A stretch of DNA of 64,000 bases from Micromonospora inyonensis. GTDB lineage: Bacteria > Actinomycetota > Actinomycetes > Mycobacteriales > Micromonosporaceae. The notes under the pieces were generated by a model. It worked only from the letters and a program-made list of their open reading frames with translations, did not search any database and had not been told where the DNA came from. The translations under genes were made by a program, and so were the position numbers. Shown here piece after piece: positions 37,554-46,168 of this stretch; within the stretch, counting starts at the first letter, position 1; the number at the start of each line of letters is the position of its first letter. The stretch lies in the NCBI RefSeq assembly GCF_900091415.1, contig NZ_FMHU01000002.1, positions 744,001 through 808,000 of the forward strand. The letters are read 5' to 3'.

Positions 37554-38840
37554 CTATCCAATCGCTAGAGGGGTAATTCCTGCCAGTACAGCCGCATATG
37601 CTCGCAGGTTCTCACGACACTCTTCGTGCTGCACAGCGGACATGAGAGCAGATCGGGTCCGAGTGTCCTCGACATCTATGCAGCTGGCGAGCAGTACAGC
37701 GCTGCACCATCGGGCGGCAGCGTCGCGGCCATTCTCAAGCTCGGCGGTGAGCCGTTGCGATACCCATTCTCTTGGGTGGTTGCTCTCGCCAAGAATCCGC
37801 CCTGCTGCTTGAGTTGTCACGCCGGACAGGTGCGCTGCCCGCTCCCATGGCAGTTCCAAGACTCGGCTGGCAACGGCCGTGAGGTAGAGGTGGCGGGCGT
37901 CTTGATCGCTGCGGATGGCCGAGATTGCGGCATCGCCCAACCCGGCCGCTCCTACCTTGGCGAGGATACCGGCAGAGTTGACCCGCAGGACCGCTGTAGC
38001 CCCCGTGCGCATCCATGCGGTCAGCCCTCGCCGCGCTCCTTCGCTGTCGGCCGCTAGTGCGCTAATCGTCAGATCGGTAGCGTGACTGGTCTGGGCGGTA
38101 GCAAGGAGATGTCCACTGCCCTGCGCGATGTCGCCGAAGACTCGGTGGGCGACGAGCACGTCTGTCAGCGCGGGGTCTGTAAATCGGTATGACCCGCTTG
38201 CGTTCCGCATGACGTGTGGATGCGTGTTGAGGCGTAGTGAAATAGACTGCGGAATTTGAGAAGGGTTCAGTTCGTTCGTTCGGTGCTGCCAAAGTTGCCA
38301 TGCGAGCCACTCAACGGCCTCGTGGTCGCCCATCAAACGGGCGGACACCGATTGGTCGCAGAGGAAGCCGCTGGCCGCAGTGGCGGCCGTCGAGGCGAAA
38401 AACTGGCGACGGTTCACTTCACGCTCTTTCTCGTCCAGCTCCCCGCTGGTGGCCGGCAGAGCGAACCACAACCGATTCTCCGGTATGCGTAGCAACGTCG
38501 CCCATTGCACCAAGCGATCAAGGTGGACCAAGGGGGGACCGTTCTCCACCCGGCTTAACTGAGCTTGGCTCATGCCAATCCAGGAGGCGGCCTGATCTTG
38601 AGATATTGGATGGCGGCCGTGGTAGGGGTGCGTCCGCCACGCCCGGATCACCCGGCCCATGTGCCGACTGTGAAGTGCTTGGGCTAGGACGATCTCATCC
38701 CAGAAGTCGGCCGGAACCTCCGGCGCTGCACCTGGATGTTGCCGGCTGTAGGACGAGCAGGGCGAGCAGCACCCGTTGGTGTTGTCGCGTGCAAGACGTA
38801 CGCCGCAGCGGCAATAGCGAGCCTCGTGGGTAGCTGTCAT
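37554..38840 (-). CDS. HTH regulator with Cys-rich N-terminus
   Basis: A 428-aa protein. The first 35 residues hold a possible zinc site (CRCGVRLARDNTNGCCSPC). An XRE-type HTH follows near residues 75-100 (QDQAASWIGMSQAQLSRVE). The remainder is a helical repeat domain as in actinomycete XRE/TPR regulators. The start is ATG 38840. It heads the minus-strand operon with the PPC protein and the methyltransferase and faces a divergent HTH operon. Confidence 0.8.
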   Translation of the reverse strand: MTATHEARYCRCGVRLARDNTNGCCSPCSSYSRQHPGAAPEVPADFWDEIVLAQALHSRHMGRVIRAWRTHPYHGRHPISQDQAASWIGMSQAQLSRVENGPPLVHLDRLVQWATLLRIPENRLWFALPATSGELDEKEREVNRRQFFASTAATAASGFLCDQSVSARLMGDHEAVEWLAWQLWQHRTNELNPSQIPQSISLRLNTHPHVMRNASGSYRFTDPALTDVLVAHRVFGDIAQGSGHLLATAQTSHATDLTISALAADSEGARRGLTAWMRTGATAVLRVNSAGILAKVGAAGLGDAAISAIRSDQDARHLYLTAVASRVLELPWERAAHLSGVTTQAAGRILGESNHPREWVSQRLTAELENGRDAAARWCSAVLLASCIDVEDTRTRSALMSAVQHEECRENLRAYAAVLAGITPLAIG

Positions 38841-39181
38841 CGTGGCGTCCTTGTGTGGCAGCCGAGCCTAGATGGTATGCGGTGCAACTTGATGATCCCA
38901 TCCGAGTGCCGGTTGTGCTTATGCATGAGACGCATATCGACATCCGCCCTCTGTCATGTTGCGCAAGGTCGAGCCCTCGGCATCCTGTTCTAACGATAAG
39001 CGATCGGCTAGTTACAGCAGTTCGTCTCCCCGCCCGTTCGTGACTGTTGACTCCGTGCGGGTGAGGGTCGGCATGCCGCGCGAGTCGTAGGACTCGCAAC
39101 GGTCCTGCCTCGCGCGGCTTGCTCGACCGGCCCAGCTTGAACGGCGCTTGACCAGCGGCGACCAGGAAACGGACTTTCATT
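38841..39181. promoter_or_regulatory. Divergent control region of the element
   Basis: A 341-bp intergenic region between two divergent HTH-led operons. It contains a perfect 7-bp inverted repeat GCGAGTC-GTAG-GACTCGC (39080-39097) and a TTGACT word at 39048. The operator role is inferred. No gene is seen. Confidence 0.45.
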
Positions 39182-39814
39182 GTGGCGTATCAACCAGGAC
39201 CGAACGATCTACTGCGCGCGGCGCGGCTGGCGCTGCGGTCCCCTTCGGGGTCGGGTCGGCCGATGTCGCGGCAGGAGTTGGCCGAGGCGGTCAACGCGTA
39301 CTTGTACGAGCACGCGGGACGCCGGTTTGCCGTTCATGCCCGCTACATCGGCACTCTTGAACGCGGTACTACTCGGTGGCCGTCCGCGCACTACCGGACG
39401 GGATTGCGGGCGGTGCTGGGCAAGGCCACGGATGCGGAACTCGGCTTCTTCATCATCCAGGGGCACGCCAAGGATCCGGACGGGATCCGGGTCGAGCCGG
39501 CCCGGAGTACCGGTCCGTCTGACGCTGCGCCGGCCGACCTTCGCGCCACGGTGCCCGTGGCTACCCGTAGGGGAATCGCGTCTCCCCGGGAGGCAGGCGG
39601 CGGGCTCCGGGTAGTGCCGGCCGTCGCGGCGGCGGTGCAGGTCAGCGTGAACGCTGGCGCGGCGGTCAGGTTGATGTGCCACGACGGGCGGCCCGGCTGC
39701 GTCGCGGTGATGGCTGGTCCGCTACGGGTTTTGATCGACGTGTCGGACGTCGATTCAGTCAGCGCCGCCTCGTCCGGCAATGCCTCTGTGATGCTCGGTG
39801 CGGTGGCCCCGTGA
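39182..39814 (+). CDS. HTH DNA-binding protein of actinomycete elements
   Basis: A 210-aa protein starting at GTG 39182. Its N-terminal 90 residues (LALRSPSGSGRPMSRQELAE, YIGTLERGTTRWPS, HYRTGLRAVLG) are an XRE-like DNA-binding domain common in Streptomyces and Micromonospora mobile elements. The C-terminal half is an alanine/valine-rich domain of unknown role. It is the first of four overlapping genes ending with murC. Confidence 0.75.
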   Translation: MAYQPGPNDLLRAARLALRSPSGSGRPMSRQELAEAVNAYLYEHAGRRFAVHARYIGTLERGTTRWPSAHYRTGLRAVLGKATDAELGFFIIQGHAKDPDGIRVEPARSTGPSDAAPADLRATVPVATRRGIASPREAGGGLRVVPAVAAAVQVSVNAGAAVRLMCHDGRPGCVAVMAGPLRVLIDVSDVDSVSAASSGNASVMLGAVAP

Positions 39815-40284
39815 GCCGTTTTGCGTCTGCGGAGGGCTCGACCTCGGATCGGGTGTCGGTGGACCTGGTGACGCCGGGTGAGTTGGCGGACGCTCGCAGG
39901 CTGCTGGGGGCTCAGTTGGCAGCAATGCGGAGAGGTGTTGGCCTCACTCAGGATCAGCTTGCCACGAAGGTGCGGTGGTCCCGGAGCACGGTCGCCAATG
40001 TGGAGACGGGGCGGCAGGTGACTCTTCGGGAGTTTTGGGCCGCCTGTGATGTCGTGTTGGGCGCGGGTGAGCTGTTGGTGTTGGGGTGGGCGCGGACGGA
40101 GGCGTTGTCGCGCCGGCTGCGTGATCAAAAGGCGGCGGAGCTGATCCGGCAGCGGCTGGCGCAGCCGGTCCCGGGCTGCGTGTGCCTTGATCTTCAACGG
40201 CTGTTCACTGAGCCCGGCGCGTCGCTACCCCTCGGCAGTCCGTCCGCTGCATCCATGACGATGAACGGAAGTGATCATGGATGA
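39811..40284 (+). CDS. XRE-family transcriptional regulator
   Basis: A 157-aa protein starting at GTG 39811, overlapping the previous stop (GTGA). The HTH is clear: MRRGVGLTQDQLATKVRW then SRSTVANVETGRQ. A short helical segment follows and a low-complexity tail. It is probably the repressor of its own operon. Confidence 0.82.
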   Translation: MSRFASAEGSTSDRVSVDLVTPGELADARRLLGAQLAAMRRGVGLTQDQLATKVRWSRSTVANVETGRQVTLREFWAACDVVLGAGELLVLGWARTEALSRRLRDQKAAELIRQRLAQPVPGCVCLDLQRLFTEPGASLPLGSPSAASMTMNGSDHG

Positions 40285-40657
40285 CGACGATGCGGATCTG
40301 ATCCGGCCGAGGCATCGCCCGCATCGGTCACGTCGGTTCCCGGGTGGTCGGCCGTGTGCCTGCCCGGGGTGTCGCACCGCGCGGAAGCGAGAGCGGCAGG
40401 TTCCCCGTCCGGGAGTGGTGCCGTCCGCTGGTGCTGTCCCGGCTTCTGGTGGCGACGCGATGCCGTCGCCTGCGGGGTTCGGGCCGGTGGATTGGCCGAC
40501 GCAGATCGATTGGACCCGCGCGGCCGAGTTGGTGACCCGAGGCCAACTCCGCCGTGCGCAAGGAATCGCACGAGTGAAAGGAGTGAATCCCTCTAGCACG
40601 TCAGCTCATGGCACCAACTCGTCAGCTCTTACCCAGAATGGAGACACGGCACCATGA
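40277..40657 (+). CDS. Hypothetical protein
   Basis: A 126-aa protein starting at ATG 40277 (MDDDDADLIRPRHRPHRSRR) inside the previous 3' end. It has an acidic start, an Arg/His-rich segment with two cysteines (CACPGC), then WPTQIDWTRAAELVTRGQLRRAQ, a predicted helix. No family recognised. Its stop overlaps the murC ATG (ATGA), which supports real coding. Confidence 0.6.
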   Translation: MDDDDADLIRPRHRPHRSRRFPGGRPCACPGCRTARKRERQVPRPGVVPSAGAVPASGGDAMPSPAGFGPVDWPTQIDWTRAAELVTRGQLRRAQGIARVKGVNPSSTSAHGTNSSALTQNGDTAP

Positions 40658-42099
40658 CCGACACGATCACTGGTAACCCGACGATCGAGGCGTACACCGG
40701 CCGCCTCAACCTGTCCCGTACGCACTTCGTGGGGATCGGCGGGAGTGCGATGTCCGGCCTGGCTCGGCTGTTGGCCGAGCTGGGCTACCAGGTAAGCGGC
40801 AGCGATGTGACCGACTCGGCCGCCCTGGCGGGCCTGCGCACGGCCGGCGTGCGGGTGCGGGTGGGGCACGACGCCGCGCACATCGACGGGGCGAGCTGCG
40901 TCGTCTACACCACCGTCGCGCGGAACGCGCCGGAGGTGATTGCGGCCCGCGCCGCTGGAGCCCCGGTCGTGCACCGGGCGCAGGTTCTCGACTGGCTGGC
41001 CGGGTCGCGGCGGCTGGTGGCCGTCTCCGGTTCGCACGGCAAGTCCACCACGACGGCGATGCTCGCCCACATCCTGCGTACCCTCGGGCAGGACCCGACG
41101 TACCTGATCGGGGCCGACCTGACCGGCCCTGGGTCCGGCGCTCACCTGGGTACGTCGCGGCTGCTGGTGGCGGAGGCAGACGAATCGGACCGGTCGTTCC
41201 ACTTCCTCACCCCGTCGTTCGCGGTGATCACCAACGTCACCGACGATCATCCGGAGAACTTCGCGAGCCACGCCGACGTGATGCGCGCCTACGTCGGGTT
41301 CGGTTGCCGGCTCGCGCCGCACAGGTTCCTGATCGTCAACGCCGACTGCGTGGGCGCGACGGTGGCCGCCGACGTGATCGCCGACGAGCGGCCTGATCTG
41401 ACGGTGCTGCGGTATGGGCGGGACCGGGCGGCGGACGTTCGGTTGCTGGACGTGCAGGCGCGGGGGTGGAGCGCTTCGGCCACGGTGCGGGTACCGAACG
41501 GCACCGAGGTACGGCTGACCCTGCCGACTCCGGCCGCCCACCACCTAGACAACATGGCGGCGGCGGTGGCGTGCGCGGTGGCTCTCGGCTCCGATCCGGC
41601 TGACGTGGCGGGGGCGGCGTGCGCGTTCGGCGGGGTGCGCCGCCGGTTCGAGCACGTGGACACGCGGGCCGGGGTGACGCTGATCGACTCCTACGCCGAC
41701 CACCCGAACGAGATCGCCGCCGACCTGGACGCCGCGCGGGCCCTGGCGCGGGGACGGGTCATCGTGGTGTTCCAGCCGTCCGGGCACGCCCGCGTTCTGG
41801 CATTCGGGGAGCGGATCGGCCGGGTCCTGGCGGACAAGGCCGATCACGTTCTGCTGCTCGACGTGCACGGCGCTGTGCCGGTGGGGCGGCCCGTGGCGGA
41901 TGCGGCGGGGATCATGCCGTGGTTGCGGGACGGTCAGTGCTGCATGCCGCTCGGCCCGGACCACGCGGGCCGGGTGGTCGCACGGATGGCCGGCCGCGGT
42001 GACGTGGTGCTGACGATGGGCACCGGCGATGTGACCGGCTACGGTGCGGCCATCCTGGACAGCCTGGGCAGCCGATCCGAGGTCGCCCTGTCCGCCTGA
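40654..42099 (+). CDS. murC: Accessory UDP-N-acetylmuramate--L-alanine ligase
   Basis: A 481-aa Mur ligase of the MurC type, which adds L-Ala to UDP-MurNAc. The N-terminal domain has FVGIGGSAMSGLARLL and GYQVSGSDVTDSAAL, the ATP site GSHGKSTTTAML (near residue 127), and the C-terminal domain IDSYADHPNEI. MurC is normally in the dcw cluster, so this copy is probably an extra one carried as cargo. It is the last gene of a four-gene overlapping operon with two HTH regulators. Alternatives are resistance to a MurC-directed antibiotic or amide-bond formation in another pathway. Confidence 0.88.
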   Translation: MTDTITGNPTIEAYTGRLNLSRTHFVGIGGSAMSGLARLLAELGYQVSGSDVTDSAALAGLRTAGVRVRVGHDAAHIDGASCVVYTTVARNAPEVIAARAAGAPVVHRAQVLDWLAGSRRLVAVSGSHGKSTTTAMLAHILRTLGQDPTYLIGADLTGPGSGAHLGTSRLLVAEADESDRSFHFLTPSFAVITNVTDDHPENFASHADVMRAYVGFGCRLAPHRFLIVNADCVGATVAADVIADERPDLTVLRYGRDRAADVRLLDVQARGWSASATVRVPNGTEVRLTLPTPAAHHLDNMAAAVACAVALGSDPADVAGAACAFGGVRRRFEHVDTRAGVTLIDSYADHPNEIAADLDAARALARGRVIVVFQPSGHARVLAFGERIGRVLADKADHVLLLDVHGAVPVGRPVADAAGIMPWLRDGQCCMPLGPDHAGRVVARMAGRGDVVLTMGTGDVTGYGAAILDSLGSRSEVALSA

Positions 42100-42112
42100 C
42101 CCCTGTTTCGGG

Positions 42113-43504
42113 TCAGGCGGTGACGGCGCCGGTTTCCTCGACCAGCTTGTCTGCGAGCGCGAGGAGTCCGGCGCTGTTGGCTGCCTTGACCAACACCACA
42201 TCCCCCGGCCGTAACCCGTCGCGTAGTAGCTCCCATGCCTCGGCCACGTCGGCCGCCCGATCCACTGCCGTGGCGGTGCCGGCGGCTCCGGCCGCATACT
42301 GCTCGGCGTCCGTGCCGCCGATGGCGACCAGCCAGCCCGCGTCGATCTCGGCCACCTGCTGCCCGATCTCCCGGTGCACCTCGGCGGCGTGGTCGCCCAG
42401 CTCGGCCATCTCACCCAGCACGGCCACCGCTCGCCGGCCGTCACCGGTCATGGCGTGCAGTGCCCGCAGTGCGGCGCGCATGGCGTCGGGTGCGGCGTTG
42501 TAGGCGTCGTTGATGATCGTCACCCCGTCGGGGCGGGTGGTGACCTGCATCCGGCCCGGTGACACCGCCTCCGCCAGCGACAGTGCGTCGGCCACCGCTT
42601 CGATCGGATGGCCCAGCCCGAGGGCGACGGTGGCGGCGGCCAGGGCGTTGGACGCCTGGTGCAACCCGTACAGCCGCAACCGCACCTCGGCGGACTTGCC
42701 GTGGTGCACGAGCCGGAAGCGTGCGCGGCCCAGCTCGTCCACGGTCACGTTCTCGGCGCGTACGTCGGCCGGCTGTTCGATGCCGTAGCGGAGCACCCGG
42801 GCGGCCGTGCGGGCAGCCATGGCGGTCACCAACTCGTCGTCGGCGTTGAGGACGGCTAGGCCACCGTCGCCCGCGTCGGGGAGTGCTTCCACGATCTCGC
42901 CTTTGGCCTGGGCGATGTTCTCCACCGACCCGAATTCGCCAAGGTGCGCGTGCCCGACCCGGGTGACGACACTGACCGTGGGCGGGGCGATGCGGGTCAG
43001 GTACGCCACATGCCCGATCCCGCGAGCGCCCATCTCCAATACGAGGTAGCGGGTGTCTGCGGTGGCACGGGTGACGGTGTAGGGCAACCCGAGTTCGTTG
43101 TTGTTCGACGCTCGGTTGGCGACGGTCGGGCCGAACGCGGGGAGCACCTGCGCCAGGATGTCCTTGGTTGATGTCTTGCCCACCGAGCCGGTCACGCCGA
43201 TCACCGTGGTCTGCGGGAGTCGGTCCACGACCGCGCGGGCCAGCCGCCCGTATGCGCCGGGCATGTCGTCGACGACGACCGCCGGGAGGCCGACCGGTCG
43301 AGACGCCAACACCGCCGCTGCCCCGGCCTGGATGGCTTGGGCGGCGTAGTCGTGCCCGTCAACGCGCTCACCGGGCAGTGCCACGAACATGCCGCCGGGC
43401 TCCACGCGCCGGCTGTCGAACACCACCGGGGCCGTCACGGTCACCGTATCGGGGGCGTCGTGGACGGCTCCGCCGACAACGGCCGTGATCTCTTGCAGGG
43501 TCAT
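42113..43504 (-). CDS. murF: Accessory UDP-MurNAc-tripeptide--D-Ala-D-Ala ligase
   Basis: A 463-aa MurF-type ligase, which adds D-Ala-D-Ala to the UDP-MurNAc tripeptide. The N-terminal domain reads PVVFDSRRVEPGGMFVALPG, the ATP site GVTGSVGKTSTKDIL is near residue 105, and ASNNNELGLPYTV and INDAYNAAPDAM are MurF signatures. ATG 43504 is chosen; a GTG lies 9 nt upstream. It converges on murC with 13 nt between. It has its own promoter region (TAGGTT at 43520-43525). Confidence 0.88.
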   Translation of the reverse strand: MTLQEITAVVGGAVHDAPDTVTVTAPVVFDSRRVEPGGMFVALPGERVDGHDYAAQAIQAGAAAVLASRPVGLPAVVVDDMPGAYGRLARAVVDRLPQTTVIGVTGSVGKTSTKDILAQVLPAFGPTVANRASNNNELGLPYTVTRATADTRYLVLEMGARGIGHVAYLTRIAPPTVSVVTRVGHAHLGEFGSVENIAQAKGEIVEALPDAGDGGLAVLNADDELVTAMAARTAARVLRYGIEQPADVRAENVTVDELGRARFRLVHHGKSAEVRLRLYGLHQASNALAAATVALGLGHPIEAVADALSLAEAVSPGRMQVTTRPDGVTIINDAYNAAPDAMRAALRALHAMTGDGRRAVAVLGEMAELGDHAAEVHREIGQQVAEIDAGWLVAIGGTDAEQYAAGAAGTATAVDRAADVAEAWELLRDGLRPGDVVLVKAANSAGLLALADKLVEETGAVTA

Positions 43505-43519
43505 CGGAAGCACGACAAG

Positions 43520-43525
43520 AACCTA
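43520..43525 (-). promoter_or_regulatory. -10 box before murF
   Basis: TAGGTT on the minus strand lies 15 nt upstream of ATG 43504. No clear -35 is seen. Confidence 0.35.
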
Positions 43526-43741
43526 CCGCGCCGGGTCGGCTGCGGGTGCGGCGCATCGGCGCGGCTAGCTGGACCGTGTTCGACCTTCTCAGGCTTCGCC
43601 GGGCGACTGCACGGCCGGTCATTCGTTCGGGTGGAGGTCCGCGACCGGTCGCGGATGGCGGATCGCCATCTCAAGGTTTTGACTTCTGCGGGTCGGGCTA
43701 TGCCAAGCTGTAATTTAGAGGTCGCGCAAATTAGGTGGGCT

Positions 43742-44602
43742 TCATGGCCGGCGGGTGGGGCGGGTGTCCCACCGGTACAAGATCCATGCGTGACGGATGA
43801 GGCTACGGATGGTGATGATGGCGTCGGCGAGGTCGAAGTAGGCGTTGACCACGTCTTCTTTAGGTTCGTAACAGCGTTGCAGCCGGTTGAAGGCGTTGTG
43901 CCAGGCGTTCGTGCGCTCGACGTGCCACCGCCGGGTGGCCTGGATTGGGGCTTTGACGCCCTTGCGGGCGATCTCGCCGGTCAGCCTGCGGGCGGTGAGC
44001 AGGTCGCGGGTTTTCTGGGAGTCGTACCCGGCGTCCAGGTGCACGGTGATGGTGGCGGGCAGCGGGCCGAGGTCGTCGAGCCGGTCCAGGGTGGATGCCA
44101 GCAGCGGGGAGTCGTGGCGGTGGGCGCCGGCCAGGACGCGACCCAGTGGGATGCCGCGGGCCTCGACCATGACCGAACGTTTCATGCCTTGCTTGCCGCG
44201 GTCGACCGGTGAACGGCCAGCGACCTCGCCACCGCCGGGCGCCTTGGTGATGCACCCATCGACGGCGAGGTCGTCCAGCAGCAGCCCGACGAGACGGTCG
44301 TAGGCGTTCAGCGCGATCGTCTTGAGCTGGGCGAACACGCCCAACTGGATCCACTCATCGCGGCGGTTGCGGATCGTGGTGGCCGAGCAGGTCGAGTCAG
44401 CGATGCCCTGGTAGGAGCAGCCGAAACGCAGCACCTGCAGCAACTTGTCGAACACGATCCGGTCGGCGACCCGCCGGCGGTGACAGCCCAGCGGATGGGT
44501 GGGGTCGGTAGCGGGACGGGGTGGCAGCAGCGCGGCGAACTGGTCCCACAAGGGGTCGCTCAGCCATGATGGGACAGCGGGCACAGGCGTTCCAGTGATC
44601 AT
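43742..44602 (-). CDS. IS5-family transposase, copy A
   Basis: A 286-aa DDE transposase with DLAVDGCITK (first Asp), HLDAGYDSQKT (second Asp) and WHVERTNAWHNAFNRL (Glu). The protein is identical to copy B. The nested IS lies directly before its ATG, so the coding region is whole but the native promoter and ribosome site are displaced. Reading can appear to continue upstream into the nested IS, but that is not native. Confidence 0.93.
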   Translation of the reverse strand: MITGTPVPAVPSWLSDPLWDQFAALLPPRPATDPTHPLGCHRRRVADRIVFDKLLQVLRFGCSYQGIADSTCSATTIRNRRDEWIQLGVFAQLKTIALNAYDRLVGLLLDDLAVDGCITKAPGGGEVAGRSPVDRGKQGMKRSVMVEARGIPLGRVLAGAHRHDSPLLASTLDRLDDLGPLPATITVHLDAGYDSQKTRDLLTARRLTGEIARKGVKAPIQATRRWHVERTNAWHNAFNRLQRCYEPKEDVVNAYFDLADAIITIRSLIRHAWILYRWDTRPTRRP

Positions 44603-44603
44603 T

Positions 44604-45616
44604 GAGCCTTTCCGCGTAACGGGTCGTGGCGTTGGGTGATCAGGTTGTGCGGTTGTGCTCGACGTGCAGGAGCACGAGGGCCGCCGCGGTGATCCTGCCG
44701 ATGTTCCACGGGCACAGGCTGACGTTGCGCAGCGCTTTGAAGGTGGTCTTGAGCAGGGAGTTTCCGCGTTCGCCGATGGCGCGGACACCGTTGTGGGCCT
44801 TGTTGAACTGCTGCTGCACGTCGGTGCAGGTGCCGTTGCGCGGCTTCTTGAACGCGGTCGTGATCGTGTCGGCTTCGCCTTCGTAGCCAAGGTCGCCGAG
44901 AACCCGCCGCTGGTCGTTGGTCCAGGCGGTCAGCAGGGGCAGGATGCCGTGTTCGCGCAGGGCGGTCGTGTCATGTTCCCGGCCGGGACGCACTGGTGAG
45001 GTCCACAGCGGCCACCCGTCCGGGGCGGTGATGACCTGCACGTTACCGCCGTGGTTGTCGTGTTTGCCGGACCACCAGAGGTCCACTCCCGGCGTCGGCC
45101 CCGGTGTGCGGCACCGGTCGGTCTCGATCAGGGTCCCGTCGATGTTCACGTGGGCGTAGCCGGCCATCTTCGCCGCCAACAGCACCGATTCCAGGCCCGG
45201 CGCGTGCGCGGCGAGGACCCGGATGCCCTCGTGCAGGTAGGCGTAGCCGGTCGACGAGCTGACCTGGTTGTCGATGGCCAACTGCTTGACCCGAGTGCCG
45301 TCGAGGAACCAGCGGATCACCAGGATCGCCTGCTTGAAGCAGCTCAGCGACCGCGTCCCGGAACGGGTCCCGAGCCGCTGCCGTTGCCCATGCAGAAGCC
45401 CGGACAGGAACAACACGGTCTCCTCGCGCACGGACAGCTCGGCGGTGTATGTGACACTCATGGCGACGCAGGGCCCCTACTGAAGTTGATCTGTGGAAGG
45501 ACCACTTCATACCGGGGCTCTGCGTCTTTCCCTTGCACCACAACGGGTCCGGGCGTGTCCGCACCGCCCACCAACGCCGCTACGCGCCGCACTCACACCG
45601 TTACGCGGAAAGGCTC
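44604..45616 (-). mobile_element. Nested IS (1,013 bp)
   Basis: A perfect 19-bp terminal inverted repeat (GAGCCTTTCCGCGTAACGG) bounds the element, with ATT duplications at 44601-44603 and 45617-45619. It inserted into the AATGATC that contains the start codon of the copy A transposase. Confidence 0.92.
44640..45461 (-). CDS. Transposase of the nested IS (DDE, IS5-like)
   Basis: A 273-aa transposase. An N-terminal HTH (KQLAIDNQVSSSTGYAYLHE) precedes the DDE core: VNIDGTLIETDRC, VLGDLGYEGEAD and RAIGERGNSLLKTTFK. It fills most of the IS. Length and motifs look intact. Confidence 0.88.
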   Translation of the reverse strand: MSVTYTAELSVREETVLFLSGLLHGQRQRLGTRSGTRSLSCFKQAILVIRWFLDGTRVKQLAIDNQVSSSTGYAYLHEGIRVLAAHAPGLESVLLAAKMAGYAHVNIDGTLIETDRCRTPGPTPGVDLWWSGKHDNHGGNVQVITAPDGWPLWTSPVRPGREHDTTALREHGILPLLTAWTNDQRRVLGDLGYEGEADTITTAFKKPRNGTCTDVQQQFNKAHNGVRAIGERGNSLLKTTFKALRNVSLCPWNIGRITAAALVLLHVEHNRTT

Positions 45617-45701
45617 ATTAGGCGTAGGAACCTTCATGATTACTGATGCCTGTGCCCGTCTCCTACCCGGCTCATCCCCGCTGACCTATTTGCGCGACCT
45701 C

Positions 45702-46040
45702 TTAGAGATCAATCTCGTCGTCATTGTCAGGTGCCGGAATCCAGTACGGTTCCCGTTCAACCGGTACAACGAGGGCCGCTGCCGGACGCGACCTCGCCCA
45801 CCTCAGAACCTCCTCGCGGGTCCCTTCAATTCCCGCCACCCCTGCCGTCTGACCACCTGGCATCTCGTCTACCCACTTTGCAGCCCAGACAATCTCCCGT
45901 TCCAGGTTGCGGCATTTATGTATATAGACTGTGCCTTGCCCGGGGCGGGGATCGGTTATCACCTGCGCGGGCGCGATTTCTTCGTCACGAATCTCTGGCG
46001 GAAGATAATAGGCGTTCGTGCGGCGGCGAGGTTGCTCCAT
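45702..46040 (-). CDS. Hypothetical protein beside IS copy A
   Basis: A 112-aa protein (MEQPRRRTNAYYLPPEIRD, ending DNDDEIDL). ATG 46040 is chosen because a TAGTAT -10 box ends exactly 7 nt upstream, suggesting a leaderless mRNA. The stop codon TAA lies in the TTA target duplicated by IS copy A, so the insertion spared the protein. Conserved-looking segments are GTVYIHKCRNLEREIVWAAK and GTREEVLRWARSRP. No function recognised. Confidence 0.6.
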   Translation of the reverse strand: MEQPRRRTNAYYLPPEIRDEEIAPAQVITDPRPGQGTVYIHKCRNLEREIVWAAKWVDEMPGGQTAGVAGIEGTREEVLRWARSRPAAALVVPVEREPYWIPAPDNDDEIDL

Positions 46041-46168
46041 ACGGCGGATACTAGCGGACTGATTGCGATCCGAACCCGGAACCGGATCGAGCCCCGCGTG
46101 ATCACTTACGTTGATCATGCGGGGCTCGACCGTCAGGTGCTACTCAGGCACCGCTCGCCCTGGCCGCG

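Larger units (their letters stand above)
43718..45701 (-). mobile_element. IS5-family element, copy A (968 bp) interrupted by another IS
   Basis: Ends are GAGGTCGCGCAAAT inverted repeats at 43718 and 45701, flanked by TTA target duplications (43715-43717, 45702-45704). Removing the nested IS and its 3-bp duplication leaves exactly 968 bp, the same as copy B at 50196-51163. Confidence 0.92.

Noticed and set aside
43742-44890. A 382-codon frame that fuses the copy A transposase to upstream sequence
   Set aside because: The extra N-terminus is the nested IS read out of frame. The native start is ATG 44602, matching copy B.
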